Assembly (NCBI RefSeq): GCF_023101685.1
Contig: NZ_CP082164.1
Coordinates: forward strand, 10,013,001-10,077,000
Origin: Bradyrhizobium sp. 186
GTDB lineage: Bacteria > Pseudomonadota > Alphaproteobacteria > Rhizobiales > Xanthobacteraceae
Direction: 5' to 3'
DNA: 64,000 nt
Part shown: positions 46,518-55,584 of the stretch, piece after piece
How positions within the stretch are numbered: the stretch's first letter is position 1
How the letters are laid out: every line of letters starts with the position of its first letter
Translations under genes and position numbers: made by a program
Notes under the pieces: model-generated
What the model saw: the letters and a program-made list of their open reading frames with translations, nothing else
Databases searched by the model: none
What the model was told of the DNA's origin: nothing

Positions 46518-47285
46518 ATGGCCGCCGAAATTCGTACTTTCAACTGTTTAAACGACAATTTCGGTTATCTGATCCACGATGTGGAAACCAAGGCAACGGC
46601 GTCGATCGACGCGCCGGAGGCCGGTCCCATCCTGAAGGCGCTCGAACGCGAGGGCTGGCAGCTCACCGACATCCTGGTCACCCACCATCACGGCGATCAC
46701 GTCGGCGGGGTCGCCGAACTCAAGCAGAAATACAATTGCCGCGTCGTCGCGCCGCATGACAAGACGACGAAAATTGCGAACGTCGACCTGCGCGTCGCCA
46801 ATGGCGATGTCGTCAAGATCGGCAGCCTGTTGGGACGCGTGCTGGAGACGCCCGGCCACACGCTGGACCACATCTCCTACGTGTTCGATACCGAGAAGAC
46901 GCTGTTCGCCGCCGACACGCTGTTCTCGATCGGCTGCGGGCGCGTGTTCGAGGGCAACTATCCGATGATGTGGGACTCGCTATTGAAGCTGCGCGCCCTG
47001 CCCGACGACTTCAAGCTCTATTGCGGCCACGAATACACCGCCTCCAACGTCAAGTTCGCGCTCACCATCGAGCCCGACAATGCGGCGCTCCAGGCGCGCG
47101 CAGCGGAGGTGACGAAGCTGCGGGCTGAGAACCAGCCGACCATTCCATCACTGCTTGGTGACGAGAAGCGAGCAAACGTGTTCCTGCGGGCTGATGAACC
47201 CTCGGTCGCAGCCAGGCTACACATGAAGGGCGCGGATGCCGCCGCGGTGTTCGGTGAGCTGCGCGAGCGCAAGAACAAATCCTGA
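46518..47285 (+). CDS. gloB: Hydroxyacylglutathione hydrolase (glyoxalase II) GloB
   Basis: The 255-residue metallo-beta-lactamase-fold enzyme hydrolyses S-D-lactoylglutathione to lactate and glutathione, the last step of methylglyoxal detoxification. The metal motif is THHHGDHVGGVAELK (T-H-x-H-x-D-H). GHTLDHISYVF, FAADTLFSIGCGRVFEG and YCGHEYTASNVKFAL are family signatures, and the C-terminal HAGH region ends NVFLRADEPSVAARLHMKG. ATG 46518 follows 'gatggagatgtc' and gives the standard N-terminus MAAEIRTFNCLNDNFGYLIH. The cupin gene starts nine bases after the stop. Confidence 0.96.
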   Translation: MAAEIRTFNCLNDNFGYLIHDVETKATASIDAPEAGPILKALEREGWQLTDILVTHHHGDHVGGVAELKQKYNCRVVAPHDKTTKIANVDLRVANGDVVKIGSLLGRVLETPGHTLDHISYVFDTEKTLFAADTLFSIGCGRVFEGNYPMMWDSLLKLRALPDDFKLYCGHEYTASNVKFALTIEPDNAALQARAAEVTKLRAENQPTIPSLLGDEKRANVFLRADEPSVAARLHMKGADAAAVFGELRERKNKS

Positions 47286-47294
47286 CGGGGATCC

Positions 47295-47717
47295 ATGCCG
47301 ACCGCAGCCGAGATCATCGCGCGCCTTGAACTGAGACCGCATCCCGAAGGCGGACACTACCGCGAGACGTTTCGCGACCAGACCACGGACGCCAATGGCC
47401 GCTCGCGCTCCACCCTGATCTATTTCCTGCTCGCCCGCGGCGAACGCTCGCACTGGCATCGCATCGATGCGGTCGAGACCTGGCATTACTATGCCGGAAG
47501 TCCGCTGACGCTGCGCATCGCGCATGAGGGCTGCTCCCAGCACGAGGTGCGCCTCGGCACGGATCTCATGAGCGGCGAGCGGCCGCAGGCGATCGTGCCG
47601 GCAGATGCCTGGCAGATGGCGGAGACCACCGGCGAGTGGACGCTGGTCGGCTGCGCCGTGGCACCCGCATTCGAGTTTGCAAAATTCGAGCTGGCGCCGA
47701 AGGGCTGGGAGCCGTAA
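47295..47717 (+). CDS. DUF985 cupin family protein
   Basis: The 140-residue protein has the cupin_5 (DUF985) pattern: LELRPHPEGGHYRETFRD, TLIYFLLARGERSHWHRIDA, ETWHYYAGSPLTLRI, RPQAIVPADAWQMAETTGEW and a C-terminal VAPAFEFAKFELAPKGWE. His and Glu residues (PEGGHYRE, SHWHRIDAVETWHYY) are placed for metal binding. The function is unproven; relatives include sugar-binding or epimerase-like cupins. It is nine bases behind gloB and so probably in the same transcript. Confidence 0.9.
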   Translation: MPTAAEIIARLELRPHPEGGHYRETFRDQTTDANGRSRSTLIYFLLARGERSHWHRIDAVETWHYYAGSPLTLRIAHEGCSQHEVRLGTDLMSGERPQAIVPADAWQMAETTGEWTLVGCAVAPAFEFAKFELAPKGWEP

Positions 47718-47792
47718 GTCACAATCTGAAATCGGGTGGGTTCGGTCAGCGTCACGCCTTAGGACAGCGCTTCCAGTCAACAGGAGCGCACG

Positions 47793-48476
47793 ATGCACGG
47801 AACACTCGGTCCCGCCGCCGTCCAGATCGACCCGGCCATTTTGTATTTCGGAACACCCGTCGTCCTGATCGGATCGACCAATCACGACGGCTCCCAAAAT
47901 CTCGCGCCGATGTCCTCGGCCTGGTGGGTGGGGTGGCGCTGCATGCTCGGGCTCGCGCGCAACTCCAGGACCACCGAGAACATGATTCGCACCGGCGAAT
48001 GCGTACTCAATCTGCCATCGGCCGATCTCGTCGCCGCCGTTGACTGCCTCGCCCGCACCACGGGCTCGGATCCCGTGCCGCCCGGCAAACTCTATCGCGG
48101 CTACCGGCATGAGAAGGACAAGTTCGGTCTCAGCGGCCTGACGACGTTACCGGGCGAAACAGTCAGCGCGCCACGCGCCGCCGAATGTCCGGTGCAGATG
48201 GAAGCGAAGATCGCGCATGTGCATGAGATGGCGCAGGACGACGCGGTCTGGCGCGGTCATCTCGCCGCGATCGAGGTCCGCATCACCCGCGTGCACGCGC
48301 ATCCCGACATCATGATGAGTGGGGTGAGCAATCGCATCGATCCCGACAAATGGCGGCCACTGATCCTCAGCTTCCAGGAGTTCTATGGCCTCACGCCGCA
48401 GCGTTTGCAGCGCTCTGAGCTCGGGCAAATTCCGGAAGCGATGTATCGGCCGCCAGGCTGGCAGCCGGCGCTCTAA
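47793..48476 (+). CDS. Flavin reductase-like FMN-binding domain protein
   Basis: The 227-residue protein has the split-barrel flavin reductase pattern: PVVLIGSTNHDGSQNLAPMS, SSAWWVGWRCMLGLARNSRT, ENMIRTGECVLNLPSADLVA and KLYRGYRHEKDKFGLSGLTT, then HAHPDIMMSGVSNRIDPDKW. Relatives of the DIM6/NTAB family bind FMN and act as reductases or oxidases on varied substrates; this one cannot be assigned. The stop codon TAA (48474-48476) lies inside the 6-bp target duplication of the adjacent IS1634-type element, so the gene is intact with the IS directly behind it. Confidence 0.83.
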   Translation: MHGTLGPAAVQIDPAILYFGTPVVLIGSTNHDGSQNLAPMSSAWWVGWRCMLGLARNSRTTENMIRTGECVLNLPSADLVAAVDCLARTTGSDPVPPGKLYRGYRHEKDKFGLSGLTTLPGETVSAPRAAECPVQMEAKIAHVHEMAQDDAVWRGHLAAIEVRITRVHAHPDIMMSGVSNRIDPDKWRPLILSFQEFYGLTPQRLQRSELGQIPEAMYRPPGWQPAL

Positions 48477-48477
48477 C

Positions 48478-50413
48478 CCGAACTTCCCCTTGAGTAGCGA
48501 CGTAAGCATTTGAGCTGGCGTGTAATTCCAGCGGGCGTGACGGCGCGTCTGCCTACATTATGGGGCGATAGGAATGCCGAGCCGATTGAAGACGTCTTGT
48601 TGTAGTGGGGTTGGACTTGTGAGCATAGCGGCCGGGGCGTCCTGACCGATGCGAACGATGTTGCGTGTGAGCGTGGCGAGATCCTGCAACAGCGTTCGAA
48701 AGCTGTGCACGGGCCGGCCATCGTGGGTGTGCTTGCGATTAGCCTTGGTTCTGGCCGCGGCCGAGACTCTGGCCTTGGCGACGGGCGAGACGCGCGCGGC
48801 GTCGGCGGCCTCGCGGTCGTGATCGTCGAACAGGATCGGGGCCAGCGCGCGGCGCATGTGCCAGACGATGTAATAAGCGAGCATGCAGAGGAAGACGTGG
48901 GCGCGCACGCGGCCAGCGAGGCGATGGTGGATCGGGCGCACCTCCAGTTCGACGGTCTTGATGGTGCGGAAGGCGCGTTCGACCTGGGCCAGGCTCTTGT
49001 AGGCACGCACCGTGGCGGCGGTGTCGAGGTTCTCGGCCGGCACGTTGGTCCGTAGCACATAGAAGCCGTCGAGCGACGCTTCGTTGGCGATGGCATCCTC
49101 GATCCGACTGAAGTCGAACGAAGTGTCGGTGATGGCGAGGTGGAAGTGCTTGGCCATCTTACGCTTGCCCAGCACGGCGCCGACCTTCAGACCGATCTCA
49201 TCCTCGCCGCGCAAGGGGTTGCGCTGACGCTGCACGGCGGCCTTGACGCGGGCGAGATCCTTCTCGGTCGCCGCCAGCAACTCGCCGCGCTTGCGCCGAC
49301 GCTCGTCGGCCAGATCCGGGTTGCGGCACACGATCAGGCGCTCGCCGGGGAAGTCGGGGGACGTGATCTCGGCCATATCGCGATCGTCGAACAGCGACAA
49401 TTGCAGCGGGCCGCCGTCCTCGGCGAGCTTGCGGATCGCCGGCGCCCGCAGAGCGGTGATCCAATCGAGCCCGGCCGGCATCAGATCGGCTTCGATACGG
49501 GCGCTGGTGATCATGCCGCGATCGCCGACCAGTACCACACGCGACAGCTTGAAGCGGGCCTTCAGTTTGTCGACTTGCGCGGCCAGCGTGCTCGGGTCGG
49601 CGGTGTTACCTTCGAACACCTCCACCGCCACCGGGCAGCCGTCGGCGGCGCACAGCAAGCCGAACACGATCTGCAGCTTGTCGGAACGACCGTCGCGGCT
49701 GTAACCATGCCGCGCCAATTCGCAATGTCGCCCCTCCAGATAGCTGGAGGTGAGATCGTAGAGCACCAGCGAGCCGTCATGCAGATGGCGCTTGGCGAGC
49801 GTCGCCTCGATCCCCGGTTGGGCCGTGCCGAGCAGGTCGAGCGCTTCGTAAAGCTCGTCCTCGTCGACGGCGCTGAGATCGAGCAGTTCGCCCAGCGAAT
49901 GCGCCGCCGTCGCCTCGCTGAGCTGGCGCGCCGTGGCCAGCTTGGCGGCCGGTTCGATCACCCGTGCCACGATCAAGGCCAAAGCCAGCCTGGCCAACCG
50001 TCTGGGCTTGTCCGGGACAAGGCGATGCAGTCCGAGCTGGCGCGCCATGCCGAGCACCGCGGCCACGTGGCCGTGCGGCAGCGAGCGCTCGATCCGCAGT
50101 TGCTCGGCCGGCGAGACCAGCTCCTCGCCTTTCAGGACGCGGCGCAGCGCATCGATCTTCTCATCCGGCCAATGCGACAGGTTGGCCAGCGTGCGCGACT
50201 TGATCTTGTCGCCCTCGCGATAGCTCTCGCGCAACAGGATCGCGGGCGGTGAGTTGCGGTTGGGAATGCGGGCGACGAACATGCCGGAATCGAATCACGG
50301 AAACCTGCCATTCGCAAGCCAAAAATCATCATTTACATGCCTACAAAATCAGCCCGATCCAAACTTCTCAAATCCTCTCAACGCTCTAACAAAAATCCCG
50401 AGGGGAAGTTCGG
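48478..50413 (-). mobile_element. IS1634-family insertion sequence
   Basis: Perfect terminal repeats: ccgaacttcccct at 48478-48490 and its complement aggggaagttcgg at 50401-50413. TCTAAC (48472-48477) is repeated as TCTAAC (50414-50419), a 6-bp target duplication. The element carries one intact transposase gene. It sits between the stop codons of two convergent genes and breaks neither. The perfect ends and duplication suggest a recent arrival. Confidence 0.95.
48558..50282 (-). CDS. IS1634 family transposase
   Basis: The 574-residue DDE transposase begins MFVARIPNRNSPPAILLRES and contains LPHGHVAAVLGMARQLGLHR, DGSLVLYDLTSSYLEGRHCE, GYSRDGRSDKLQIVFGLLCA, EVFEGNTADPSTLAAQVDKL and LVGDRGMITSARIEAD (first and second catalytic Asp regions). 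Further on are DGFYVLRTNVPAENLDTAAT, ALAQVERAFRTIKT-like LAQVERAFRTIKTVELEVRP and HLAxR-like HRLAGRVRAHVFLCMLAYYI, where the catalytic Glu lies. It is full-length and uninterrupted. The 130 bp upstream to the right end include the promoter region and are AT-rich. Confidence 0.95.
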   Translation of the reverse strand: MFVARIPNRNSPPAILLRESYREGDKIKSRTLANLSHWPDEKIDALRRVLKGEELVSPAEQLRIERSLPHGHVAAVLGMARQLGLHRLVPDKPRRLARLALALIVARVIEPAAKLATARQLSEATAAHSLGELLDLSAVDEDELYEALDLLGTAQPGIEATLAKRHLHDGSLVLYDLTSSYLEGRHCELARHGYSRDGRSDKLQIVFGLLCAADGCPVAVEVFEGNTADPSTLAAQVDKLKARFKLSRVVLVGDRGMITSARIEADLMPAGLDWITALRAPAIRKLAEDGGPLQLSLFDDRDMAEITSPDFPGERLIVCRNPDLADERRRKRGELLAATEKDLARVKAAVQRQRNPLRGEDEIGLKVGAVLGKRKMAKHFHLAITDTSFDFSRIEDAIANEASLDGFYVLRTNVPAENLDTAATVRAYKSLAQVERAFRTIKTVELEVRPIHHRLAGRVRAHVFLCMLAYYIVWHMRRALAPILFDDHDREAADAARVSPVAKARVSAAARTKANRKHTHDGRPVHSFRTLLQDLATLTRNIVRIGQDAPAAMLTSPTPLQQDVFNRLGIPIAP

Positions 50414-50422
50414 TCTAACGCC

Positions 50423-51295
50423 TCATCGCTTTCTCAGCACCATGTCCTTCGCCGCGATCAGGCCGCCGCCGGCGATCAGGATCGCGGCGATGGCGATGCT
50501 GGCGCTGGCCTTGGCGAAGCCGGCGGCAATGAGGAAGCCGGTCGACAATAGTGGTGTCGCGTAGGACGCGGCCCCGAGCACGCGGATATCACCGCGCTTC
50601 ATGCCGATGTCCCAGGCGTAGAACGCAGCACCGACAGGACCGATGCCGAGCGCGATCACGGAGAGCCATTGCAGCGTCGTCTCCGGCCATGCCGTGGTCT
50701 CGAGCACGGCATGCATCAGCGCGGCGAGCACTGCCGTGGCGAGGCAGAATCCCGCAACCGCATCGGTCGGCACCGCCTTCAGCCGCCGCGACAGCACCGA
50801 ATAGGTTGCCCACGCGAACGCGGCGATGAAGGCCGCGATCAGTCCCGGCAACTGGTCCGACGCGAAGCCAGAGGAGTTGCCGGCGAACAGCAGCACGGTA
50901 CCGACGAGGCCGAGCACGGCGCCGATGACGTGGTGCACGGCAAGCCGCTCGCCCGGCAGGAAGGACGAGAACAGTACGATCAGGAGCGGCCAGAGATAAT
51001 TCAGCAGGCCGGCTTCAGCCGGCGGCGCGAAGCGGAGCGCGAGGAAATAGAGCGCGTGATAGCCGAACAATCCGCCGACGCCGACGACCCACACGACCAG
51101 CGGCTGGCGCAGGCTTTTGGCCGCCTCGCTGCGGCCGATCCAGGTGAGAAGGCCGACGAGACCGCCGATCGCAAAGGTCATCGCGGCGAGCTGGAAGGCC
51201 GGGATTTTTCCCGTCGCCACCGTCATCACGGCAAGCAGCGACCACATCAGGATCGCGGTCAGTCCGATCAGGGTGGCCGTGCGCGGATTCATCAA
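50423..51295 (-). CDS. EamA/DMT superfamily exporter (YddG-like)
   Basis: The 290-residue protein has about ten membrane helices in two EamA halves: TLIGLTAILMWSLLAVMTVA, FQLAAMTFAIGGLVGLLTWI, GYHALYFLALRFAPPAEAGL with LNYLWPLLIVLFSSFLPGER, and in the second half GLIAAFIAAFAWATYSVLSR. 'ALRFAPPAEAGLLNYLWPLLIVLFS' is typical of the YddG-like aromatic amino-acid exporter branch; the substrate here is by family only. The stop lies nine bases from the IS1634 right end. phaB lies upstream on the same strand, separated by a GC-rich hairpin. Confidence 0.87.
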   Translation of the reverse strand: MMNPRTATLIGLTAILMWSLLAVMTVATGKIPAFQLAAMTFAIGGLVGLLTWIGRSEAAKSLRQPLVVWVVGVGGLFGYHALYFLALRFAPPAEAGLLNYLWPLLIVLFSSFLPGERLAVHHVIGAVLGLVGTVLLFAGNSSGFASDQLPGLIAAFIAAFAWATYSVLSRRLKAVPTDAVAGFCLATAVLAALMHAVLETTAWPETTLQWLSVIALGIGPVGAAFYAWDIGMKRGDIRVLGAASYATPLLSTGFLIAAGFAKASASIAIAAILIAGGGLIAAKDMVLRKR

Positions 51296-51392
51296 TTATG
51301 AGGCTCTGAGGACGCGGATGCCCGGCACGAGGCCGGGCATGGCGTCTTCATTATCGTCTTGTCGCGCCCGAAGCTACATGCTTGGCGCCGCA

Positions 51393-52118
51393 TCAGGCAT
51401 GGTACTGGCCGCCATTGATGGTCAGGGTCGAACCGGTGATGAAGCCGGCCTCGTCGGCGGCGAGGAACACCACGGCGCGGGCGATCTCCTCGGGTTCGCC
51501 AAGTCGATTGACCGGGATCTGCGGGATCACGTTCTTCTCCAGCACATCCTTCGGCACCGCCTGCACCATCTCGGTGTTGATATAGCCCGGCGCGATCGCG
51601 TTCACGGTGATGCCGCCCTTGGCGTTCTCGATCGCAAGTGCCTTGGTGAAGCCGATGTCGCCGGCCTTTGCCGCGGAATAGTTGACCTGTCCGAACTGCC
51701 CCTTCTGGCCGTTGATCGACGAGATCGAGATGACACGCCCGAACTTGCGCGCACGCATGCCTTCGATCACCTGGCGCGTCATGTTGAACAGCGAGCCGAG
51801 ATTGGTGTTGATGACGGCGTTCCACTGATCGAGCGTCATCTTGTGGAAGGCGGTGTCGCGGGTGATGCCTGCATTGTTGACGAGCACCTCGACGGGACCG
51901 AGATCGGCCTCGACCTTCTTGACGCCTTCCGCGCAGGCATCGAACGACGCGACGTCCCATTTGTAGACGGCGATGCCCGTCTCGGCCTTGAACTTCTCTG
52001 CAGCCGCGTCATTGCCGGCGTAGCTCGCCGCAACCTTGTAGCCCGCCGCCTTCAGCGCCTTGCTGATCGCCGCTCCGATGCCCCGCGTACCACCCGTCAC
52101 CAATGCAACACGTGCCAT
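51393..52118 (-). CDS. phaB: Acetoacetyl-CoA reductase PhaB
   Basis: The 241-residue NADPH-dependent short-chain dehydrogenase reduces acetoacetyl-CoA to (R)-3-hydroxybutyryl-CoA, the second step of PHB synthesis. The Rossmann motif VALVTGGTRGIGAAI lies at the N-terminus, with LVNNAGITRD, ISSINGQKGQFGQVNYSAAK (catalytic Ser, Tyr, Lys), AIAPGYINTEMV and the C-terminal GFITGSTLTINGGQYHA, all typical of PhaB rather than generic FabG. It lies 241 bp downstream of phaA on the same strand, with a terminator between, so it is transcribed by read-through or from its own promoter. Confidence 0.95.
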   Translation of the reverse strand: MARVALVTGGTRGIGAAISKALKAAGYKVAASYAGNDAAAEKFKAETGIAVYKWDVASFDACAEGVKKVEADLGPVEVLVNNAGITRDTAFHKMTLDQWNAVINTNLGSLFNMTRQVIEGMRARKFGRVISISSINGQKGQFGQVNYSAAKAGDIGFTKALAIENAKGGITVNAIAPGYINTEMVQAVPKDVLEKNVIPQIPVNRLGEPEEIARAVVFLAADEAGFITGSTLTINGGQYHA

Positions 52119-52203
52119 ATCGTATTCCTTCCCTTGGACTCTTCGGACGTTTCTGAGAGATCGTTTTTAGATACGGATTATGCGGGACGTTTGACGGACA
52201 TCA

Positions 52204-52240
52204 AGAAAAAAACGCCCGGCGTCGAGCCGGGCGCTTTCTT
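52204..52240 (-). terminator. Rho-independent terminator between phaA and phaB
   Basis: On the minus strand an 8-bp stem (cgcccggc and gccgggcg, at 52213-52233) is followed by six T residues (52207-52212 on the complement). It lies about 120 bp after the phaA stop and 85 bp before phaB, so the two genes may be expressed separately. Flanking A and T runs could make it work both ways. Confidence 0.82.
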
Positions 52241-52359
52241 TAGTCGAGGCGTGAGCGGTTGCGAAGAATATTTGATTTGCAACCGCCGCCTTTTTAGTCG
52301 CGTGCAACGCACGCGGCTGACGTGTGCGGCGCACGCGTCAGCTAAGTGTAAGGTCGTCT

Positions 52360-53538
52360 TCAGTCGCGCGCGACACACATGGCAATGCCCATGCCGCCGC
52401 CGATGCACAGCGTGGCGAGGCCCTTCTTCGAATCGCGCTTCTGCATCTCGTGCAGCAGCGTCACCAGCACGCGCGCGCCGGAGGCGCCGACCGGATGACC
52501 GATCGCGATCGCGCCGCCGTTGACGTTGACCTTGGAGGTATCCCAGCCGAGGTCCTTGTTCACGGCGCAGGCCTGCGCGGCGAAGGCCTCGTTGGCCTCG
52601 ATCAGGTCGAGGTCTCCGATATTCCAGCCGGCCTTCTTCAGTGCGGCGCGCGAGGCCGGGATCGGGCCCGAGCCCATGATCTTCGGATCGACGCCGGCCT
52701 GCGCCCAGGACACGATGCGCGCGATCGGCTTCTTGCCTTCCTTGGCGGCCTGCTTTGCGGTCATCAGCACCACGGCAGCGGCGCCGTCATTGATGCCGGA
52801 GGCCGAACCTGCGGTGACCGTGCCGTCCTTCTCGAAGGCGGGCTTGAGCTTCGCCATACCGTCGAGCGTTGCGCCATGACGCGGATATTCGTCGGCGCTG
52901 ACGACGATGTCGCCCTTGCGAGTCTTGATCGTGACCGGGATGATCTCGTCGTTGAACTTGCCGGCCTTCTGCGCGGCCTCGGCCTTCTGCTGCGAAGCGA
53001 CCGCGAACTCATCCTGCTGGGCGCGGGTGATCTGCCACTGCCGCGCGACGTTCTCGGCGGTGTTGCCCATGTGGTAGCCGTTGAAGGCATCCCACAGGCC
53101 GTCCTTGATCATGGTGTCGACGAACTCAACCGGGCCCATCTTGACGCCGCCACGCAGGTATTGCGCGTGCGGAGCCATGCTCATGGATTCCTGGCCGCCG
53201 GCGACGACGATTTCGGAATCTCCGTTGAGAAGAGCCTGATAGCCGAGCGCCACGGTGCGCAGGCCCGAGCCGCAAAGCTGGTTCACGCCCCAGGCCGGGC
53301 TCTCCACCGGAATGCCGGCGGCAATCGATGCCTGGCGGGCTGGGTTCTGTCCCTGAGCAGCAGTCAGGATCTGGCCCATGATGACTTCCGACACGCGGCC
53401 GGGCTCGATGCCACCGCGCTCCAGCGCGGCCTTGATGGCGATGGCGCCGAGCTCGTGGGCGGGAAGGGTTGCGAACGCTCCGTTGAAGCTTCCGACCGCG
53501 GTGCGGGCGGCGCTGACGATGACGACATCGTCTGACAT
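52360..53538 (-). CDS. phaA: Acetyl-CoA C-acetyltransferase PhaA (beta-ketothiolase)
   Basis: The 392-residue thiolase condenses two acetyl-CoA to acetoacetyl-CoA, the first step of PHB synthesis. The nucleophile C89 is in [78 protein letters not shown] (catalytic His) and the C-terminal [17 protein letters not shown] (second Cys) are intact. ATG 53538 has 'caggagatgccc' just upstream and matches family starts; a longer frame to 53664 does not. It is divergent from phaR, which controls PHB-linked genes. Confidence 0.97.
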   Translation of the reverse strand: MSDDVVIVSAARTAVGSFNGAFATLPAHELGAIAIKAALERGGIEPGRVSEVIMGQILTAAQGQNPARQASIAAGIPVESPAWGVNQLCGSGLRTVALGYQALLNGDSEIVVAGGQESMSMAPHAQYLRGGVKMGPVEFVDTMIKDGLWDAFNGYHMGNTAENVARQWQITRAQQDEFAVASQQKAEAAQKAGKFNDEIIPVTIKTRKGDIVVSADEYPRHGATLDGMAKLKPAFEKDGTVTAGSASGINDGAAAVVLMTAKQAAKEGKKPIARIVSWAQAGVDPKIMGSGPIPASRAALKKAGWNIGDLDLIEANEAFAAQACAVNKDLGWDTSKVNVNGGAIAIGHPVGASGARVLVTLLHEMQKRDSKKGLATLCIGGGMGIAMCVARD

Positions 53539-53840
53539 GGGCATCTCCTGGGGTTGAAAGGGGCAGACGGGGCTGGGAAACGGCTCGCCAGTCTCGAACG
53601 GCATCCTGTTAACGTCGTTGAGGCATGTCAATCGGCTGGTGACCGAATTCATGCCGCAGCGCATTCAAAATAGCGTTCTTGGCGATTTCGCAAGCACGTT
53701 TTTGCTGTCCAATTAACCGTGGCGCACAAAACGGTAGCGTGACCCTTTTGAAAATGCTTATTTTGTTGCGTTGCGTACTCTTCCCGCCCTGCGGCATTGC
53801 CCGTCGGGTTCCCGTTCTCCGCGCTTGCAAGTGAGAGCCC
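53539..53840. promoter_or_regulatory. phaA-phaR divergent promoter region
   Basis: A 302-bp gap between the divergent phaA and phaR genes. It contains AT-rich tracts and 'tgttgcgttgcgt' (about 53,763-53,776). PhaR proteins are known to bind TGC-rich sites near pha genes, so control of both genes from here is plausible, but no operator is proven by sequence. Confidence 0.4.
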
Positions 53841-54434
53841 ATGGCGAAATCAGACCAACCCACCACCATCAAGAAATACGCGAACCGCCGGCTCTATAAC
53901 ACCGGAACGAGCACCTATGTGACGCTCGAGGACCTCGCCGCCATGGTCAAGGACGGCGAAGATTTCCTGGTCTACGACGCCAAGACCGGCGACGACATCA
54001 CCCGCTCCGTGCTCGCCCAGATCATCTTCGAGCAGGAGAACAAGGCCGGACAGAACCTGCTGCCGACCACCTTCCTGCGCCAGCTCATCCGCTTCTACGG
54101 CGACAGCATGCAGATGGTGGTGCCGAAATATCTGGAGCAGTCGATCGCGACGCTGACCCAGGAGCAGGAGAAGTTCCGCAAGCAGATCGCCAACTCGCTC
54201 TCCGGAACCCCGTTTGCGCCGCTGGAGGAACAGGTCCGCCGCAACATGGAGCTGTTCCAGCAGACCTTCTCGATGTTCAAGCCCTTCACCCCGGGTCTCC
54301 CGGGGGCAGCCACCACTGAGCCTGAGCCGGACGCGAGCGCCGCCCCGGCGAAGGACAGCAACATCGACGACCTCCGCGCCCAGATGAAGGACATGCAGGA
54401 GCGCCTCGAGCGGATGTCGAAGAAGGAGGAGTAG
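53841..54434 (+). CDS. phaR: Polyhydroxyalkanoate synthesis repressor PhaR
   Basis: The 197-residue protein has the PHB/PHA accumulation regulator DNA-binding domain at its N-terminus: TTIKKYANRRLYNTGTSTYV, TLEDLAAMVKDGEDFLVYDA and KTGDDITRSVLAQIIFEQEN. The accumulation domain follows (LLPTTFLRQLIRFYGDSMQM, VPKYLEQSIATLTQEQEKFR) with a C-terminal coiled coil (DLRAQMKDMQERLERMSKKE). PhaR senses PHB granules and represses phasin and related genes. In rhizobia it also affects exopolysaccharide and carbon flow. It is divergent from phaA. Length is normal. Confidence 0.95.
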   Translation: MAKSDQPTTIKKYANRRLYNTGTSTYVTLEDLAAMVKDGEDFLVYDAKTGDDITRSVLAQIIFEQENKAGQNLLPTTFLRQLIRFYGDSMQMVVPKYLEQSIATLTQEQEKFRKQIANSLSGTPFAPLEEQVRRNMELFQQTFSMFKPFTPGLPGAATTEPEPDASAAPAKDSNIDDLRAQMKDMQERLERMSKKEE

Positions 54435-54479
54435 GGCTTTCGGCGGCGCTCCAAGCGCAATGCCGGTTGCTTTGTTCAG

Positions 54480-54536
54480 GTAGTCCCACCACGTCGTCCC
54501 TGCGAGCGCAGCGAAGCGCCGACGACGCTGGGGCGC
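54480..54536. repeat. Short GC-rich palindromic repeat
   Basis: 'cgtcgtccctgcgagcgcag' at about 54492 pairs with '...gccgacgacg' 15-20 bases later, a hairpin between the convergent phaR and aminotransferase genes. It resembles intergenic palindromes common in the genus ('gcgagcgcagcgaagc') and probably serves as a terminator. Confidence 0.45.
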
Positions 54537-55424
54537 CTATGCCGCCAGCTTCACCGCATGCGCAAAGTCCCAATAGAGCTTGCGCGCTTTGGTGTAGAGC
54601 GGGCCCGGCTTCAGCTCGCGCTCGTCGATGCGGATGACGGGGGCGACTTTCGCAAAATTGCCAGTGGAGAAGATCTCGTCGGCGACGAGGAAGTCGGCAT
54701 AGCGCAGCGTCTTCTCGACCACGGTAACGCCGTCGGCGCGGAGCAGGCCGATGACGCGCTGCCGCGTGATGCCGTTGAGGAAGGTGCCGTTCGGCACCGG
54801 CGTATAGACCACGCCGTCCCTGGCCATGAACACGTTGGAATTGCCGAATTCTGCGACGTTGCCGAGCATGTCGAGCATCAGCGCGTTCTGGAAGCCGCGG
54901 GAAGCTGCCTCCGACAGCGCGCGCGAATTGTTCGGATAGAGGCAGGCGGCCTTGGCCTCGACCGGCGCGCATTCCGCGGTGGGCCTGCGGAACGGCGACA
55001 GCGTGATCGCGTTGCCGACCGGTTTGGGCATCGGCGCCTCGTAGATGCACAGGCACCAATTGGTGGTCTCGGGGTCGAACAGCACGCCGCCGCCAGCACC
55101 GTTCTGGGCCCAGTACATCGGACGAATATAGAGTTCGGCATTGGCCGAGAAGCGCGCAATGCCCTCACTTGCGAGCGTGAGCCAGGTGCCGGCATCGACC
55201 ACCGGCTTCAGGCCGAAGTTGATCGCGGATTGATTGGCACGGGCGACGTGACGGTCGAGGTCGGGTGCAACCCCCTCGAACGCGCGCGCCCCGTCGAACA
55301 CGACCGAGCCGAGCCAGGCGGCATGCGTGCGCGGGCCCATGATCGGCACGTTGCCGTCATGCCATTTGCCCTCGAAGAAGGTCCAGCTCGGCGAATATTC
55401 GATCGGCTTCTTGATCTCGGCCAT
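54537..55424 (-). CDS. Branched-chain amino acid aminotransferase-type enzyme (class IV)
   Basis: The 295-residue PLP enzyme of fold type IV starts MAEIKKPIEYSPSWTFFEGK. It contains TFFEGKWHDGNVPIMGPRTH, GSVVFDGARAFEGVAPDLDR, AELYIRPMYWAQNGAGGGVL, PVEAKAACLYPNNSRALSEA (PLP lysine), RGFQNALMLDMLGNVAEFGN, SNVFMARDGVVYTP and TFLNGITRQRVIGLLRADGV. These match the alphaproteobacterial branched-chain aminotransferase group, which makes or degrades Leu, Ile and Val. Some members prefer D-amino acids or 4-amino-4-deoxychorismate, so I leave the gene symbol open. Convergent with phaR. Confidence 0.87.
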   Translation of the reverse strand: MAEIKKPIEYSPSWTFFEGKWHDGNVPIMGPRTHAAWLGSVVFDGARAFEGVAPDLDRHVARANQSAINFGLKPVVDAGTWLTLASEGIARFSANAELYIRPMYWAQNGAGGGVLFDPETTNWCLCIYEAPMPKPVGNAITLSPFRRPTAECAPVEAKAACLYPNNSRALSEAASRGFQNALMLDMLGNVAEFGNSNVFMARDGVVYTPVPNGTFLNGITRQRVIGLLRADGVTVVEKTLRYADFLVADEIFSTGNFAKVAPVIRIDERELKPGPLYTKARKLYWDFAHAVKLAA

Positions 55425-55584
55425 GACCGGCCTCCCCTTGGAAATATCCGGGCACTATTCTCCCAATTCCTAAAGGATTTCCTGCGGGAATGGCACCCTC
55501 CCCTGGAGGCTAAGCGACAGTGCGGTGGCGACATCAAATCCAGCCCAAAGCGGCTATAGTCCGGGGTATGTCACGGAGTCTTCC

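Noticed and set aside
49140..50252. 370-codon plus-strand frame over the IS1634 transposase
   Set aside because: Antisense of an intact transposase.
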